DNA of 64,000 nt from Coriaria nepalensis (taxonomy: Eukaryota > Streptophyta > Magnoliopsida > Cucurbitales > Coriariaceae), in NCBI GenBank assembly GCA_027186245.1, contig CP114484.1, positions 11,914,001 to 11,978,000 on the forward strand, in the 5' to 3' direction. Position 1 is the stretch's first letter. Every line of letters begins with the position of its first letter. Below, in pieces: positions 48,943-61,322 of this stretch. The position numbers and the translations under genes were made by a program. The notes under the pieces were generated by a model, which had not been told where the DNA came from, ran no database searches, and worked only from the letters and a program-made list of their open reading frames with translations.

Positions 48943-50322
48943 GCGAAATCAAAATCGGCTCTTAGCTAATCCACTTCTTCGCCTCGCTTACTTTGCTGCT
49001 ATTATTAGCATTCTTCCATTTCCAACTTCAAAGCAATTTAATAAAATTGTAAAGATTATGAAAATATTTGATTTATTGTTCTCATTGTCAATATCTGACT
49101 CGCAGTGAAGGCATAACGTCAATGGAGCTTCTTCTTCTTCTTCTTCTTTCTTTTTTCTTGACGTACTGTAATTCACTAAATAATTAAATCGTCAATAAAA
49201 TATGGGTCAAGCAAGGATGAGGGTGTTGAATAGAATTGTCAACGGTAAGGAGCGCGTGTCGGACACTGGAGAATGAGTACCTGTCGTCGCTCTTTGCGCG
49301 TCATGTTGTTTCATGGATTTCACTCTCCCTTTTTTTGATCTTTTGGCAATTTAAATTTGTTATTATGGACCAAGTCAAGCTCTCAGTCCTGTCACGCGAG
49401 TCGAAGGTCGTGTTTGTTTATTATGATTGGGGGATTTTAATTAAACGTCAAACCCATTTTCTCTTTTCCCCCACTCCGATTTCTATCTTCTTCTCAAATT
49501 TTGACTCATTAAGAGCCCTTTTAAAATACGCTCATAAATAATTTAATAGTATAATTATATTTAAAATATATTTACAAATAAAAAAATATTTCGTATATAT
49601 TTAAAAATTATCAAATGACTTTTTAAAAAAAATTAAATATCTAAAATTATTTATTTTATAAAATAAATAAATAAATTTGATTATTGAGAACATTAGCATT
49701 TGTTTTCCTAAAATCACTTATTAATTATAATTTTGAATAAAATTTATTTTAAAAAAGTCATATATTTGACTTTATAAATTTATTTTTTTTATTTAATTTT
49801 ATTATAATAGTTCTCTAAATTTAGATAACTACAGTATTATTTGCTTAAAAAAATTATTAATATTTTCTCTTTTTTTATATATTTTTTTATATTTTTCTCT
49901 CCTTTTATATTGATATTTTATATCTCCTTTCATAATAAAAATTAATTTAAAAATAATATTAAGTTAATATAACAAATAAAATAAATAACCAAATACGGGA
50001 TTAAACTTTATTAGATAAAATTTAAAATATACTAACTTTTATATTATATTATCATTTAATTCCCAATATAGTAATATAGACTTTCGACCCTTTTTGTGTT
50101 ACTATAGAGTACTAGGAAAATGACCCGTTGTTGGACTTTGCTAATTGCCAAAAAAAAAAGGCATTGCTAATTGTCAAATTTCTGACTTTATACAATACGA
50201 TGGGGCGAATAATAGGCCCAATAAGATAAATGGGCTGAAATACTCGCGATGAAGAGATTTGGGTCTTCACAAAATAAATCGACTGGCCCATGCCCGGATC
50301 AAGGTGATGCATATCCATCCCA
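48943..50322. other. Promoter region and AT-rich spacer
   Basis: Holds the MAPKKK promoter, a CTT trinucleotide run near 49122-49147 and very AT-rich sequence at 49540-50090. The left-hand 200 bases before the MYB stop are probably its 3' UTR. No gene is supported. Confidence 0.5.
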
Positions 50323-51063
50323 TCACAAATGGTTGCGGTGACTGTTTTCGGCAAACGTCATCGTAACGTATTCTCTCACCTCCCGAGCGATCACGTCCCT
50401 CATGACATCCCAAAACCCCGCCGTCTGTAAACTCTGATTCCGCCGCTCTACAATATTACCTATACTTCCGATACCCGGCGGCGCTAGCGTCAACTCCGTC
50501 AACGAATTATCCTCCCTTTCATTCACAAAGGGCAACAAAGTAGACGAGGAAGAACTAACTGACGCTACGTTAGTATCCTTATATTGATTATTAATAATTC
50601 CAGACCATTCCCTTGCCCTCCGTTTGAGAGTCGAGTTCCAGTGATTCTTAACAGCATTATCGGTCCGACCGGGCAGTAACCTGGCAATGGCGGCCCACCT
50701 GTTTCCGTACTGAGCGCGGGCTGCTATAATAGTTTCGTCCTCAGTTGGAGAAAAGGCTCGATGCTCAACACTTGGACTCAGCTGGTTACACCACCTAAGC
50801 CTGCATGACTTTCCCGACCGACTCTTGACGTAGTGACTTATCAAGGTCCAGTTCTTGGGCCCATATCTCTCCACGAGTCGGGTCAAAATCCTGTCCTCTT
50901 CCGCACTCCACGGACCTTTAACTCTCTCCGGCCTGCATCGACTCGTACTTGACGACGACGACTTCATAGGTAAAGAACATCCCGAAGAAGAAGAAGATTC
51001 GGTAGAAGCAGTGGATGCTGACGGCATATTAGTTCTTGCCTGAATCTGCATGAAAGAGATCAA
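50323..51063 (-). CDS. R2R3-MYB transcription factor, subgroup 22 (MYB44/MYB73/MYB77-like)
   Basis: Single exon, 246 residues, as usual for this subgroup. R2 is about residues 47-97 ([27 protein letters not shown]-type core [18 protein letters not shown]) and R3 about 99-148 ([48 protein letters not shown]). Near the C terminus [21 protein letters not shown] matches the subgroup motif around 'VVQEMIxxEVRSYM', and [10 protein letters not shown] may act like a short LxLxL repression motif. Members respond to abscisic acid, auxin and stress. ATG 51063 is the first after a TATA box at 51114-51127. An in-frame ATG at codon 13 (MPSAS) is an alternative. The leader is short. A Ser-rich stretch precedes R2. 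Confidence 0.93.
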   Translation of the reverse strand: MISFMQIQARTNMPSASTASTESSSSSGCSLPMKSSSSSTSRCRPERVKGPWSAEEDRILTRLVERYGPKNWTLISHYVKSRSGKSCRLRWCNQLSPSVEHRAFSPTEDETIIAARAQYGNRWAAIARLLPGRTDNAVKNHWNSTLKRRAREWSGIINNQYKDTNVASVSSSSSTLLPFVNEREDNSLTELTLAPPGIGSIGNIVERRNQSLQTAGFWDVMRDVIAREVREYVTMTFAENSHRNHL

Positions 51064-51113
51064 GAGAAGTGATTGGATCTAATATTGCAGAGTAAGAGAA
51101 TGGCGAATGAGTG

Positions 51114-51127
51114 TTTATATATAAAAG
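51114..51127 (-). promoter_or_regulatory. TATA box of the MYB gene
   Basis: CTTTTATATATAAA on the minus strand lies about 50 bp upstream of the MYB start codon, which suits a transcript start near 51090. Confidence 0.6.
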
Positions 51128-51168
51128 ACGTGCATGCCCTCGAATAGCTGTTGAGAATAGAACTTGGG

Positions 51169-51345
51169 TTCTTCCACGAACCTGATTTTTGTAAAGTTGG
51201 CAGGGTTCGTACAAACTAAAACCTGTGTCTGTGTTGTGTAAGGTTCTTCCACGAACCTGACTTTTGTAAAGTTGTCAGGGTTACGTACTACGTAATAACT
51301 AATACCTGTGTCTGTGTCAGTATCTGTGTCTGTGTCTGTGTCTGG
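51169..51345. repeat. Direct repeat of about 70 bp plus hexanucleotide repeat in the MYB promoter
   Basis: ggttcttccacgaacctga, ttttgtaaagttg and cagggtt occur at about 51169-51214 and again at about 51241-51282, each followed by a TGTGTC-rich tract. The second copy has a longer TGTGTC run, about 51306-51345. Confidence 0.85.
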
Positions 51346-51349
51346 TGTA

Positions 51350-52749
51350 ATGTGTAATGTGCAATGGATGCGCACTCCTTGATCCTTAAAATCTAAGAAA
51401 AATTTTCGCAACTACTTTATTCCGGGAGTTTTTTTGTAATATTTTAATGAAAGTCGGCCCTTTTTTTTTTTTTACAATTTTGGTAGACTTACAGCTGTAA
51501 GTCGCAATCCGATGGCCTCAGTGACGACAATCAACGGCTTAGAGATTCCGGATCCTATTACAAAGCGCGCCATCCTAATCGAAAGATGATGACTTCAACG
51601 TATTCCACGTCGGAAGGGACCCACTCACAGCCTGTAAGAATCCTACGTGATTCAAATTGATCCCAGTTGTCCCCATTTTACGTCATTCCTAACACAAGCC
51701 GCTGTGCTTACAGGGCACAGCTTATAGTTTTGTAAATCGGGTCCACGCGCTTCATCTTAAGCCGCTGCAGCAAAAACTCTTACGACGGAGTGTCACAACC
51801 ACGCCATCAAGAACAGCCGCCGACGTGGCAATACTGAGAGCTAAATTCAGCTGAGTTAGTAGGTAATCATACAGCTGGCGGCAAACTCTAACTTGCTAAA
51901 GACGTTTTTATCGTGGGACCTCTAGAACTAGAGATACATGGTGGTGTCAAACAGCTATACCCTAGTTTTTGATCTGTGTAGTGTAGTCATCAGTGGGACC
52001 CATAGTGTTTCCTTCCCTCCAATCCGTTTGCCGGTCACTTGGTTGGAGAATAAGTATACTGCACTGACCCAAACCGCGTGGGAAAGCAGGTATTTGTCAT
52101 TTGTCGTCCCTCGGAATCAGACCGTTAATTGGACCGATTGGTTTTTTGTATTTAACGATGTTTGTTTCTGTCAGATAACTATTATTTCGACCTAATTTGG
52201 ACGCTTTCAAGTTAAGTACAGGGGGGACATCCTCGTTCCTGTTTGATAGAAGTTGTCTCAGTTTGTCCGTCAAGAAAGAGCTGATTTGGGCTTTGACATA
52301 ATTACCGGGCCATGGATACTTGGTTCAGAAAGCATGGAAGGGTCGATGCCACCTGCTATAACATAACCACAAGTTGAGGTTGGCCTTTCTATGAGATATG
52401 CAGGCCAGTTGAATCCGAATATGGGCCTATCTGAAACAATTTTGAGAAATTGAAATTTTAGCCCTGTAAATCTAATTATGTAAACTTTTAGTCCAGCTCA
52501 TAAGTTCCGTAACAGAAGCCATAAAGCCCTGGTCCATTTTACGGGAATAAACTAGTGCATGATTGAATTATCGAAAATGATACATATTTAGTAAAATAAA
52601 AGCATAGTCTGATACCAGGAAAAGGCTCTAATCATGAGTCAAACCAATCAAATCTGCTAACCAATTAAAAAACCTCATATTAATTCAACAATCAAAACAT
52701 ATTCACACCATATTACTAATTACTTCATTGATTATATCATTAATCAAAT
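51350..52749. other. Upstream region of MYB and 3' spacer of the MIZ1-like gene
   Basis: No supported gene. The stretch 51580-51700 contains several CACGT/ACGTCA-like sites of the kind bound by bZIP factors (for example attccacgtcgg near 51601 and tttacgtcatt near 51677), which could control the MYB gene. Confidence 0.4.
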
Positions 52750-53538
52750 TCATTGACCCCTAACAAAGAAAATACTCAATTCCGGTCCAGCCGCCCCGTC
52801 CGGGTTTATCATATACAAAGATTCCGAATCTTTAGACCCAATCACTCTCTCAAATCTGGCCCTCATATACGTCAACTCCGAATCAACAGTACTACTACTA
52901 TTACTATTAACACTCTCCTTCTGATCATGAGACGACGTCGTATTTGCTGTTGTAGGACAAGGAAGAACTCCCGCACCCATAGAAACCCCTCTCAAGACCT
53001 GCATAACATAAACCTCATCATCCGACATTGTTTTCCTCCTAATAGAGTAACCAATCTTCCTTCCATTACAGTAAACCGCCCACACAAACTCTTCTAGAAC
53101 CTTCTTCTTATGCGTCTTCGTCTCGCTCTCTAGCGCGATTCTTACTATATCCGAAGCCATTTCCTTGTGCAACGTGGTTGTGTATATAGGAAGCTCTATA
53201 ACAAAGATAGGCAAGCAATGAGGGTCTTCTTGGATCGCTAAGCTAACCCGCCCTTTCCTATAACCGAAAATGGTCCCTGTCGTGGCATTGTCTTTGAGTA
53301 GTGGCTTTCTCGGTCGGCCGAGTAAGGCGACCATTTTGCAGCCGGACGTTAACATGGGGAAGAGCTTGAACATCTTAAGGAGGCCTCCTGTTGATGATTT
53401 TGTACTGCGCTTATTTGAATGAGTAGTTGAAGAAGACGAAGATGTAGTAGTGGTGGTGGTGGTGGTGGCGTGGCGGATTAACGAGAGTATAGCGGAACTT
53501 TCCATTTGGGTGAATGGGTTAGAGTGAATAAACGACAT
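52750..53538 (-). CDS. MIZU-KUSSEI 1-like protein (DUF617)
   Basis: Single exon, 262 residues. The C-terminal 190 residues form the DUF617/MIZ domain: GTIFGYRKGRVSLAIQEDP, LPIFVIELPIYTTTLHKEM, VWAVYCNGRKIGYSIRRK, MQVLRGVSMGAGVLP, LTYMRARFERVIGSKDSES and the invariant-looking end MINPDGAAGPELSIFFVRGQ. MIZ1 is required for root hydrotropism and sits on the cytosolic side of the ER. The function of its paralogues is mostly unknown. The N-terminal region has runs of eight Thr and then five Ser coded by a simple repeat. ATG 53538 is used; ATG at codon 12 (MESSAIL) is also possible. A TATA-like sequence lies at 53650-53660. Confidence 0.93.
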   Translation of the reverse strand: MSFIHSNPFTQMESSAILSLIRHATTTTTTTTSSSSSTTHSNKRSTKSSTGGLLKMFKLFPMLTSGCKMVALLGRPRKPLLKDNATTGTIFGYRKGRVSLAIQEDPHCLPIFVIELPIYTTTLHKEMASDIVRIALESETKTHKKKVLEEFVWAVYCNGRKIGYSIRRKTMSDDEVYVMQVLRGVSMGAGVLPCPTTANTTSSHDQKESVNSNSSSTVDSELTYMRARFERVIGSKDSESLYMINPDGAAGPELSIFFVRGQ

Positions 53539-55253
53539 GATGGTGGCTAACTTTGCTAGCTTGCTCTTCGGTTTTATTAAGGTTTGATGAGTTTAAGGAA
53601 ACTACCGAGAGGGAAGGAGATATCATATAATATAAGTGTAAGAGGGACACATATATATACAGACTCACAAAAGAGACCAAGTAAACGTTGATGTGATGAT
53701 TGATGAAGTTTAGTGATGAAAAAGAGGAGGGGCCCTGAAGGGGGGTTGAACGTGATAAGATAAGGCCGTAAGCAGAGAGGGGGGTGTTCAGACCACGAGT
53801 TGTGGGAAGAAGAGGAAGAAAAACTAGAAAAAAAAGTACGTTAAAAAGGTGAGAGTGGAAAATGTTGGGTTTAAGCATGTGGGTTTGCGATCATTACATT
53901 AGGAAGCAACATCCATCACTTTGCTTGCTTTATGCCATACCTCTCACAAATAATTGAGGTGCACCTCATCTTTCCCCAAACATTTCCTACTCTTCTATAC
54001 CTTCAATTTTCCTTTCATTGCTTTCATGCTTTTGCTTTCAATTAGTCACTTTCTCTTTCTCCTTTTTAGTTTAGTCCCACATTTCTATGTCAGATCACTG
54101 TCTTATCGGAAAACTTAAGCAATCTAATTTGATACGAAAGACATGTTATATACGTATACATATATAGTGCCTTCTTCTAGCTATCTTCTTTCAATCTTAT
54201 GTTTTTACTAACATCTAGATCAATATACGAGCATCTTTGATTAATGGGTGTGTGAATAGAAACAATAATTGTAAAGAAACGATGAAGAAGAGTCCATGAC
54301 CAAGAAAAACGAGGCGTTGGTTGGCATCGCAACACTCGACCAGTGCCAGGACATTGATTTAACAACAACGTTACAAGTTACAACTGGTTATTGAAGGCAT
54401 CAGTCCTTGTCGCACAGTACGTGGCCCCCCCCCCCGCCTTTTTTTTTTTTGGATTGTAACTGTCACACAGTCTTCAGTCTTGACTTTTGGCGATGATATA
54501 TATATAAATATATATGGCTGTGACATTTTGATTGCATTATCTTCTTGTTATATATCTAAAAAAGAAATATGTGACTTTAGTGGTTAACTTGGTCATATTC
54601 TTGATTATCCCATCCATTCTACTTTTGGATAGTGGACCCATGCTAGAACATGCATAATCTGGTGGCAGCACATGTTCATTATTAGACAAATAAAAGAGTA
54701 ATGTAGGTTGATCACGTAATCAACACTTAATCCCCATATCATTAAACACCATTATTACAACCACTTCCCGATTCCATTCTTGTTCTTAAGGTTGTAGCTA
54801 GTTTCTCATTAGCCTGGTTGTGTGATAAAAACTTACCGCCATGCATGCATGCATGAAACTGAAGATTGAGATTTCGTGATGTTAAGATGTGTAAACATGC
54901 ATGCATGCATGAAACTGAAGACTGAGATTTCGTGATGTTAAGATGTGTAAACATATTTTGATAGTTATACTTAATACATAGTTAAATCGATCATATCGAT
55001 CGTTGTTGTTTGTGTGTATGAGTTTGACAAGGCATGAGCGAGTGGGTCCCAGTCAGTGGAAATTCAAAATGAGTAAAAAGTGATAATTAATTTGATTCTC
55101 GAATATAAAAAAAAAAGTTGTACAATTATTGTGACGGGATCGACTCATTATTTATTTTGGCCTTAGTGATTGCATCAATTATCATGTTTGGTTATCGATC
55201 AAGTACTTTTTAAGTGATCTAAACTTTATTTAGAAAGAAAATTGAATTTTCCC

Positions 55254-55284
<31 letters not shown>

Positions 55285-55790
55285 AAGTAATTATAAACAA
55301 CGTTAATTATTATGAGTTTGATTAGCTTCAAGTGCTGTCTTTCAACTTTAGAAACATATGGTCCCAAAACAAAAAATAAAGCAAACTTTTAACACAGAGA
55401 CAATACACGCTTAGTTGTTGGACCCAACTTACTTAAACAGTTAATGTCGGTCGTTATAAAAAATAAAATTAAAGCTTTATGGATATATATGGAAGAAATT
55501 TTTTTTATGTGTCCTATGATGTATCAAATTTCAATAATATTTATTATGTAATGATTTATGTGACATAAATTGCATATGTGATTGTGTATGTGATATGTAT
55601 ATTATGTCTATGGAATAAGAGATCGGGAGTGTTTATAAATATTTAAAAGTAATTATTTTTTTAAATTAAGAAGTTTTTATAAATATTTTTTATGTTTATT
55701 TTTATTTTAATAAGTATTAAATTAATGTTTATTAAAATAAGTACTTTTTCTATATATTATTTATAAGCATATGTTGAGGCAAAAATATGT
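53539..55790. other. Upstream region of the MIZ1-like gene and spacer
   Basis: No supported gene. Notable items are a poly-C/poly-T junction near 54426-54450, TA microsatellites near 54498-54513 and 55256-55284, and the tandem repeat listed separately. Confidence 0.5.
54842..54955. repeat. Tandem duplication, period 56 bp, with ATGCATGC units
   Basis: gaaactgaagattgagatttcgtgatgttaag at 54855 recurs at 54911 with one base changed, and each copy is preceded by a CATGCATGCATG tract (RY-type repeats). Confidence 0.9.
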
Positions 55791-58200
55791 ATTTGAATCT
55801 CAATAGTATGTCGATCCGAACAACACCTGTAGAACAAAGAATATCGTCGGGGTTATTTACGATGATATTACTCCAACGATCAAGTTAGAAATAAAGAAAA
55901 GTAAGGCTTTTTAGAAAACTTAGAATGGTGGTGAGAATGTGTCTTCCTATATTATCTTTGAGACATATTTATATTGATAATATTAATTATGACAATAAAG
56001 TCTATTAATGATCATTAATATTGTTTAAACATCATCGATATTCGGTTACTTATGTGATCAATATAATTTATTTTAACATTTGATCTTTGTAACATTCAAA
56101 CAACTAGTTATTCATCCGATCTTCGAGCCGTCTCAACATCCGGCCTTACAAGGTCTATATGTTCTACTAAGACCTGACTTCATACTTCGAATATTGTTTA
56201 TCATATTCAAGACTAATATTCTTTGACCTTTTCAATCCAACTTTTCAATCCAGCTTGGGGGTGGGGGGGGCTTCTCGCGTGGGTTATTGATGGGGATCTC
56301 TTCTCTTCAGGTTTTCTTTTCTTTTTCTTTTTTTTTTTTTACCTTTTTCTCTTTTCATTTTTTATAATAAAACATATATCGGGGGGCCCGCTCACTGGCT
56401 GAAATAGCACTACAATGTATGGTTGATTGCGAGGCCCCGACCATAAAATTATTTCACTGATAGAATTCGATCACACTGCACTAAAATATGTAATTCAAAG
56501 CTGTTCGATCGGGTTCAGAGCGATCTGCTCACCCCTTGACATCCCAAGGGGGATTACCCTTAGACTTTCTAGGCATTTAGAAAACCTTTCTAATAGAGAG
56601 AGTTCTGACAAGACAATTTTTTACGCCAAGGCATTCAACTTTAGATTGAGGCTTTCTCTTCATCCTTACATCCAATGGGTATTAGTTATAAATTGTCACA
56701 CTTCCAATAAGGACTGGGTCGAGAACTGATTTATCATTGGGGAAATGGCAGGGCTATGTATTCCGAACCTAGAAGTTGGAACCCATCTATACTCGTTTCA
56801 AGAAAAAAAATATGTTCATATCTTTTCTTCCTTAATTTTTTTCAATCCACACACTTACACTTAGTAAGTTTAATCTCTCATTGTCGTCATTCCTTCTAGG
56901 TGTCAAATTTAAAAGAGTTGCCCTCAAACCTCTGGAGTATGATGTGTTAAGAAAAATGAAAGTCATGCCTCTTTTAGAATGGAACTGGGAGCTCCTTCTC
57001 TCATAAGGGAACTTAATAAAATTTGGCCTCATTCATAGGGTGCTCCCTCTAGATGTCGAGCCTTGCCGAACAGTTTAAATATAGGAAATAAACCAATGTG
57101 GTCTTATGAATAATTTGCATGTCTTATTACTTGAGAAGGTTAAATGTTACCGTCCTTCTTATCTTTTTTCTTTTCAGATATGAATCCTGAGGCAAAACCA
57201 TTCTTACCTAAGAGAGGGAGGAAGAGGAACGTAAGAAAACTGCTAAGAGGGCGAGAAGCCATGTGAAGAAGATAGTGGTCATAAACGTCAGAAGCTGACC
57301 CATCCACCTCTTCCCGTGTATTCTGATAAGCTCCTGCCTTTAGGTTCGACAGAGGCAAAATTTCAATCCGTGGAACTTCAATCTAATCTCAAAAGTTAAA
57401 CTCAGGATCCTAACGCAGAGGTTATCAAGTGCGAAGCTCAGCTTTCCGACCTTAGTCAGACCGGGCTTGATGATGGGTGAACTGAGATTAGCTTGGTGGA
57501 TACTCCTATCATAGATTTGGAGGAGACCAAGCCTTGGGTGGATTTAGTTAGGCTCTTCCTAACTTAAAGTCTAGATTCTAGAGAGAGGGAGTCTCGGTTT
57601 AGTTATGAGATGCTCAAGGTTTTTGTGGATGAGCTCATTCAGCTCAAGAAGAAACAGGTTCCCGTTGAACTTCTTTTTTTAGATTTTCAGAAGCTCATGG
57701 ATGAATATCTATCGAGAGATAAGGGTATGTCACCTCATCTGTAGCTCTTCATATTTTTTCGGATCCTCTTACCTGACCCTTTTTTCCACTTTTCCCAAGT
57801 TGTGCTTGATTAGATGATCCTAAATGCTGCTCTTTTGATTTTCAACTTAGAAAAGGTCCAAACCAAAGCTTGAGAATGAAAGGAAAGCAGTGGATCATTT
57901 ATTATTATTAAACTTATCGACCATAAAATGATATATCATTAAACGTATTCGACCAATTTGGAAGATAACTAGCTTGACAAATTTTTTCTCTATGTTTTGT
58001 ACAATTTCTCATTCTTTTTACGAATCTCCTTTTTTCTTTTTTTCTTTTTCAATCGGAAAATTTCCGACGTATTCAGACTAATCTGGATAGTGACTCATTA
58101 CTCCCTCGTCCAGTTGATTCCGGAGGTTTAACATTCTCAAGACTGAAGAGAACGGTAGAAAGCATTTTAAGAGCGATTGAGGGAGTCAAATCCATGGGCG
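55790..58200 (+). mobile_element. Decayed LTR retrotransposon (gypsy-like), LTR and gag remnants
   Basis: The stretch 55820-55885 (cctgtagaacaaag..cggggt..ttactccaacgatcaagtta) has the look of a plant gypsy LTR, which I recall carrying CTCCGACGnTCAAGTCAG. A gag-like region follows on the same strand. At 56427-56729 a frame contains KTIFYAKAFNFRLRLSLHPYIQ, similar to the FRLPLHPF block of plant retroelement gag-like proteins. From 57180 to 57900 coding-like sequence continues with stops and frame changes. No protease, reverse transcriptase or integrase is visible, and no second LTR was found, so boundaries are approximate. Confidence 0.45.
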
Positions 58201-58340
58201 AGTGCATGAAAGGCGGGATTGAAAGTGAGTCGTCCTAAAATCCCTTCTCTGTAAGGTAAAAAGCTTCTCCTCTTTATATCTTCCGATGCTGATTTGTTCA
58301 CTGTGTAATGCAACTCGTGAGCGATCATCGAAGAAGAGTA

Positions 58341-59132
58341 CTACCTGAATTGATCTTTATTCGTCGCTCTTCCTTCCGATGAGCCCCGATATTGGAGAAG
58401 ATCTTTTAGTTTCCATCTTTTAGAAGTATTACCTTTCGAAGAAGAGGACGCGGCCATTGAATTAGTAGTGTTCATTGCTGATGATGATGAAGGTTTCGAA
58501 ATGGACACGGACGCCTGTTTCTTCCGATGTAGTTGCTCGGATTGATCCTCTTCCCATGGGTACGCTGAAACTCTGTGAGGAGAGAGAGAGAGAGAGAGAT
58601 CTCGCCGACATCCGACCGGAATTTGACGACGATAATGTTTGACCTCTCTCTCTTCTTTCTCTGTCCATACTTTCAACCTCTGAATCTAATTTTGGCGACT
58701 CTGATCCAGATGATTTCGTCGACGACTGAGTGTACATAACGGCCTCCGTGCGTTCGTCAGCTTTGTTCCCAAGCACTGATCGAAGCGGACGAGGGTGTTT
58801 AAGCGGCCGTATTTTGCCGCCATCGAAGAGTTCATCAGCAGAGAGAGAGGTCATCTCTAACTGCTTGCTAAAATCAAACGCGAAATCGTCGATTTAGTCA
58901 TCAAGATTAACGGCCTTGATTGACTCGGAAGCAGGTGATCCATCGGCTATAGAGAAATCATCGAAATCCAAATAAAACTGAGACGCATGCGCTGGACTTG
59001 TCGGAGCGCTGTGGAAGTAATTTCCGAAAGCTTTAGGCGTAGAAGGAGTGCTCGACCTCGGCGACGACCGCACACTACTGTTAAGTCGAAATCCATGGTT
59101 GAAGACGTCAGCGCCACCTCCATCTACGGCAG
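58341..59132 (-). pseudogene. DUF1645 family protein, disabled copy
   Basis: Reading 59130 to 58341 gives DUF1645 features in order: ADVFNHGFRLNSS, SSTPSTPKAFGNYFHSAPTSPAHASQFYLDFDDFSIADGSP, then [43 protein letters not shown] and SKRWKLKDLLQYRGSSEGRAT. These plant proteins of unknown function include membrane-associated kinase regulators. The copy is damaged in three places. No ATG remains in frame (the frame opens after a TAG near 59138). A TAA at about 58894-58896 interrupts [16 protein letters not shown]. The frame must also shift by one base within or beside the CT microsatellite at about 58578-58601 to reach the conserved end. A shorter protein could start at ATG 58854 but would lose the conserved C terminus. 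Confidence 0.75.
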
Positions 59133-59139
59133 TCTATTA

Positions 59140-61300
59140 ACACCTTCAGGTGGTTAACATATAGAAATGAAAGCAGAGGAAGAAGCCGATTTGATAGGCC
59201 ATAGATTTTCCCATGCTCCTGTATATCATAATAATAATAAAATAATTACCATATGGAAAAGATTCAAATAAATTTAATGAATGTCATCTTGTGCTTGCCT
59301 ATTTTCTCAAGCATGACATAGACATTGTATGAAAAATTAAAATATAAAACTATATATTATGATGGTCTCATGTGTGATGTCATTGATGATAAATTTAGAT
59401 TTATTGATATAAGATATTAGATACGTACGTCCTGACATATCCCAAAAATTTTGGACTTTTTCCCTAACTTCTAAATGCGTTGAACTCTTTTTTATTATAA
59501 TTCTGTAGTCACACGCTAACTTCTTGTTACACATTAGAATAAAAGAGGTTTCTTGGCCTCTTCCGTGCAGCAGCCATATTCGGCTTTGTAAGGTTGATAC
59601 TTCTATCCATCATCCACTTGATCTGCACGGTCGTAGACAGTCCGACCCGTTTTAGATCTAGTCTAAGCTCGGATATGTTCATGGAATCATGCTCGTGAGA
59701 CTGCATGACACGACTTGATATTGGAACATATTTTCTTATTAATAAAAATACGATGTAAATAATGTAAATAAATAACAGAATGAATAAATGATATTATCTT
59801 ATAGTGTGTTTTATTATCTTATAGTGTATTTGTGTAATAAATAAATGATGTAATTATGTATTTATATATATTAATAAATAATGTAAACATGCGACCCGGA
59901 TCGCATGAACCAGTTCAGATGGGCTCAGGCCCAATTTTCATAACAGTAACATGTAACCAGCCCAAAGTAGAGATTCTCCATGCGAATTTACCATTTTAAC
60001 CCCACCATTTTCTCTCGAGTGGGACAAAGTAGAGATTCTCCCCAACATGGCATTGGGTGATTAACATTCTCAAGAGTATTTATATAATTTTTTTTTTAAT
60101 AAAAAAATTAAGTTTTAACTTAATTATAATTAACATGAGATTTTAATTAATTATTTTTAAAATAATTTCATATCAAGTTATTTATTCAATCATTTAAATT
60201 AATTAAATTTTATTATTTATTTATTTTTAATTAAATAATAATAATTAATAAGAAAGAAAAAAAAAATAATGAAATGAATTTAATTCCATTGAATTCATTC
60301 TTTAAATTTAAAAAATTAAATTAAAAACTAATCTGATGCGGAACATTTCTTTATTAAATTTGTTAAAAAAATTTAAAATTTAAAATAATATACATATTTA
60401 ATCAACCACAAAATTACAAAATAACGACGCAACACAATGTGATCAGTGATCTTGTTATCTAAGAAGCTCAATTACCATAAACCCATCTACCTCTGTTTCA
60501 ACAGCTTCAACCCACTCATATTGGGACCAATCACTACACTAAATGAACAGATTAAAAGAACATAAAATTTTAATCGAACTCCCCATTCTTTAGGACCACA
60601 AATTCTTTATCATATCAATTATTCAATCTTACTTTGCTATGAAAAGGTACAATACAGTAATTGACTTGTCTCCATCTAACACTCGAAAGATTCTTCAATG
60701 AAGCTTTCTGGCAATCCAGTTGGCCAATCTCCTACTTGCAGTAGAGAAGAAGAACATTGAATTCTTAACCTTATTATGTGTTCCGTTCTGACAGCTGTGT
60801 GCAGTCTCGTGCTTAACTCTGTTCCTTCTGCATTAACGGAAGGAACTTACATTAACTAAGAAAAACAGAGTTGGTGAAACATAGTTCTAAGGTAAAGGCT
60901 TTACACTTACGGTGCAGGGGTCTTTAGACGTTGTCACGTTGATCTAAAATGCAAGCTTGAGCTTTTCCTTATGGGTGAGGATTTGCATTTTTTACTAAAG
61001 TTCTGAAAAAAAGGAAACAGCTAATAAACATATGAATGTTAAAAAGTACTGAAGAAGATAGAAATTATACAGGATAGCTTACTTCGGTTTACAAAATAGA
61101 AACAAAAAGTTGGCAACTTGGTTTGGATTGATGTTAAGAAAATCTTATTTGGGTGAGTCTCCATTTGATGATAGCATTTCATCTTGAATAATAGCTTCTG
61201 TAGCTTCTCAGCATTCTCGGTCTGTCGATCTGCATATTAACCAGACATTGAGCAAATTCTAATAAAGGGATATTATACTGTAATTCATAGCATGATACAA
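59140..61300. other. AT-rich spacer, possibly with 3' exons of the MIP1-zipper gene
   Basis: No gene is supported between 59140 and 60400. From 60490 to 61240 there are short exon-like pieces on the minus strand, for example after an acceptor at 60997 and a frame with RQTENAEKLQKLLFK near 61180-61228, but I could not join them into one reading frame. Confidence 0.4.
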
Positions 61301-61322
61301 CATGGTTGTATTAAACACATAC

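Noticed and set aside
49236..49541. 101-residue plus-strand frame
   Set aside because: Hydrophobic but without family features, in AT-rich spacer.
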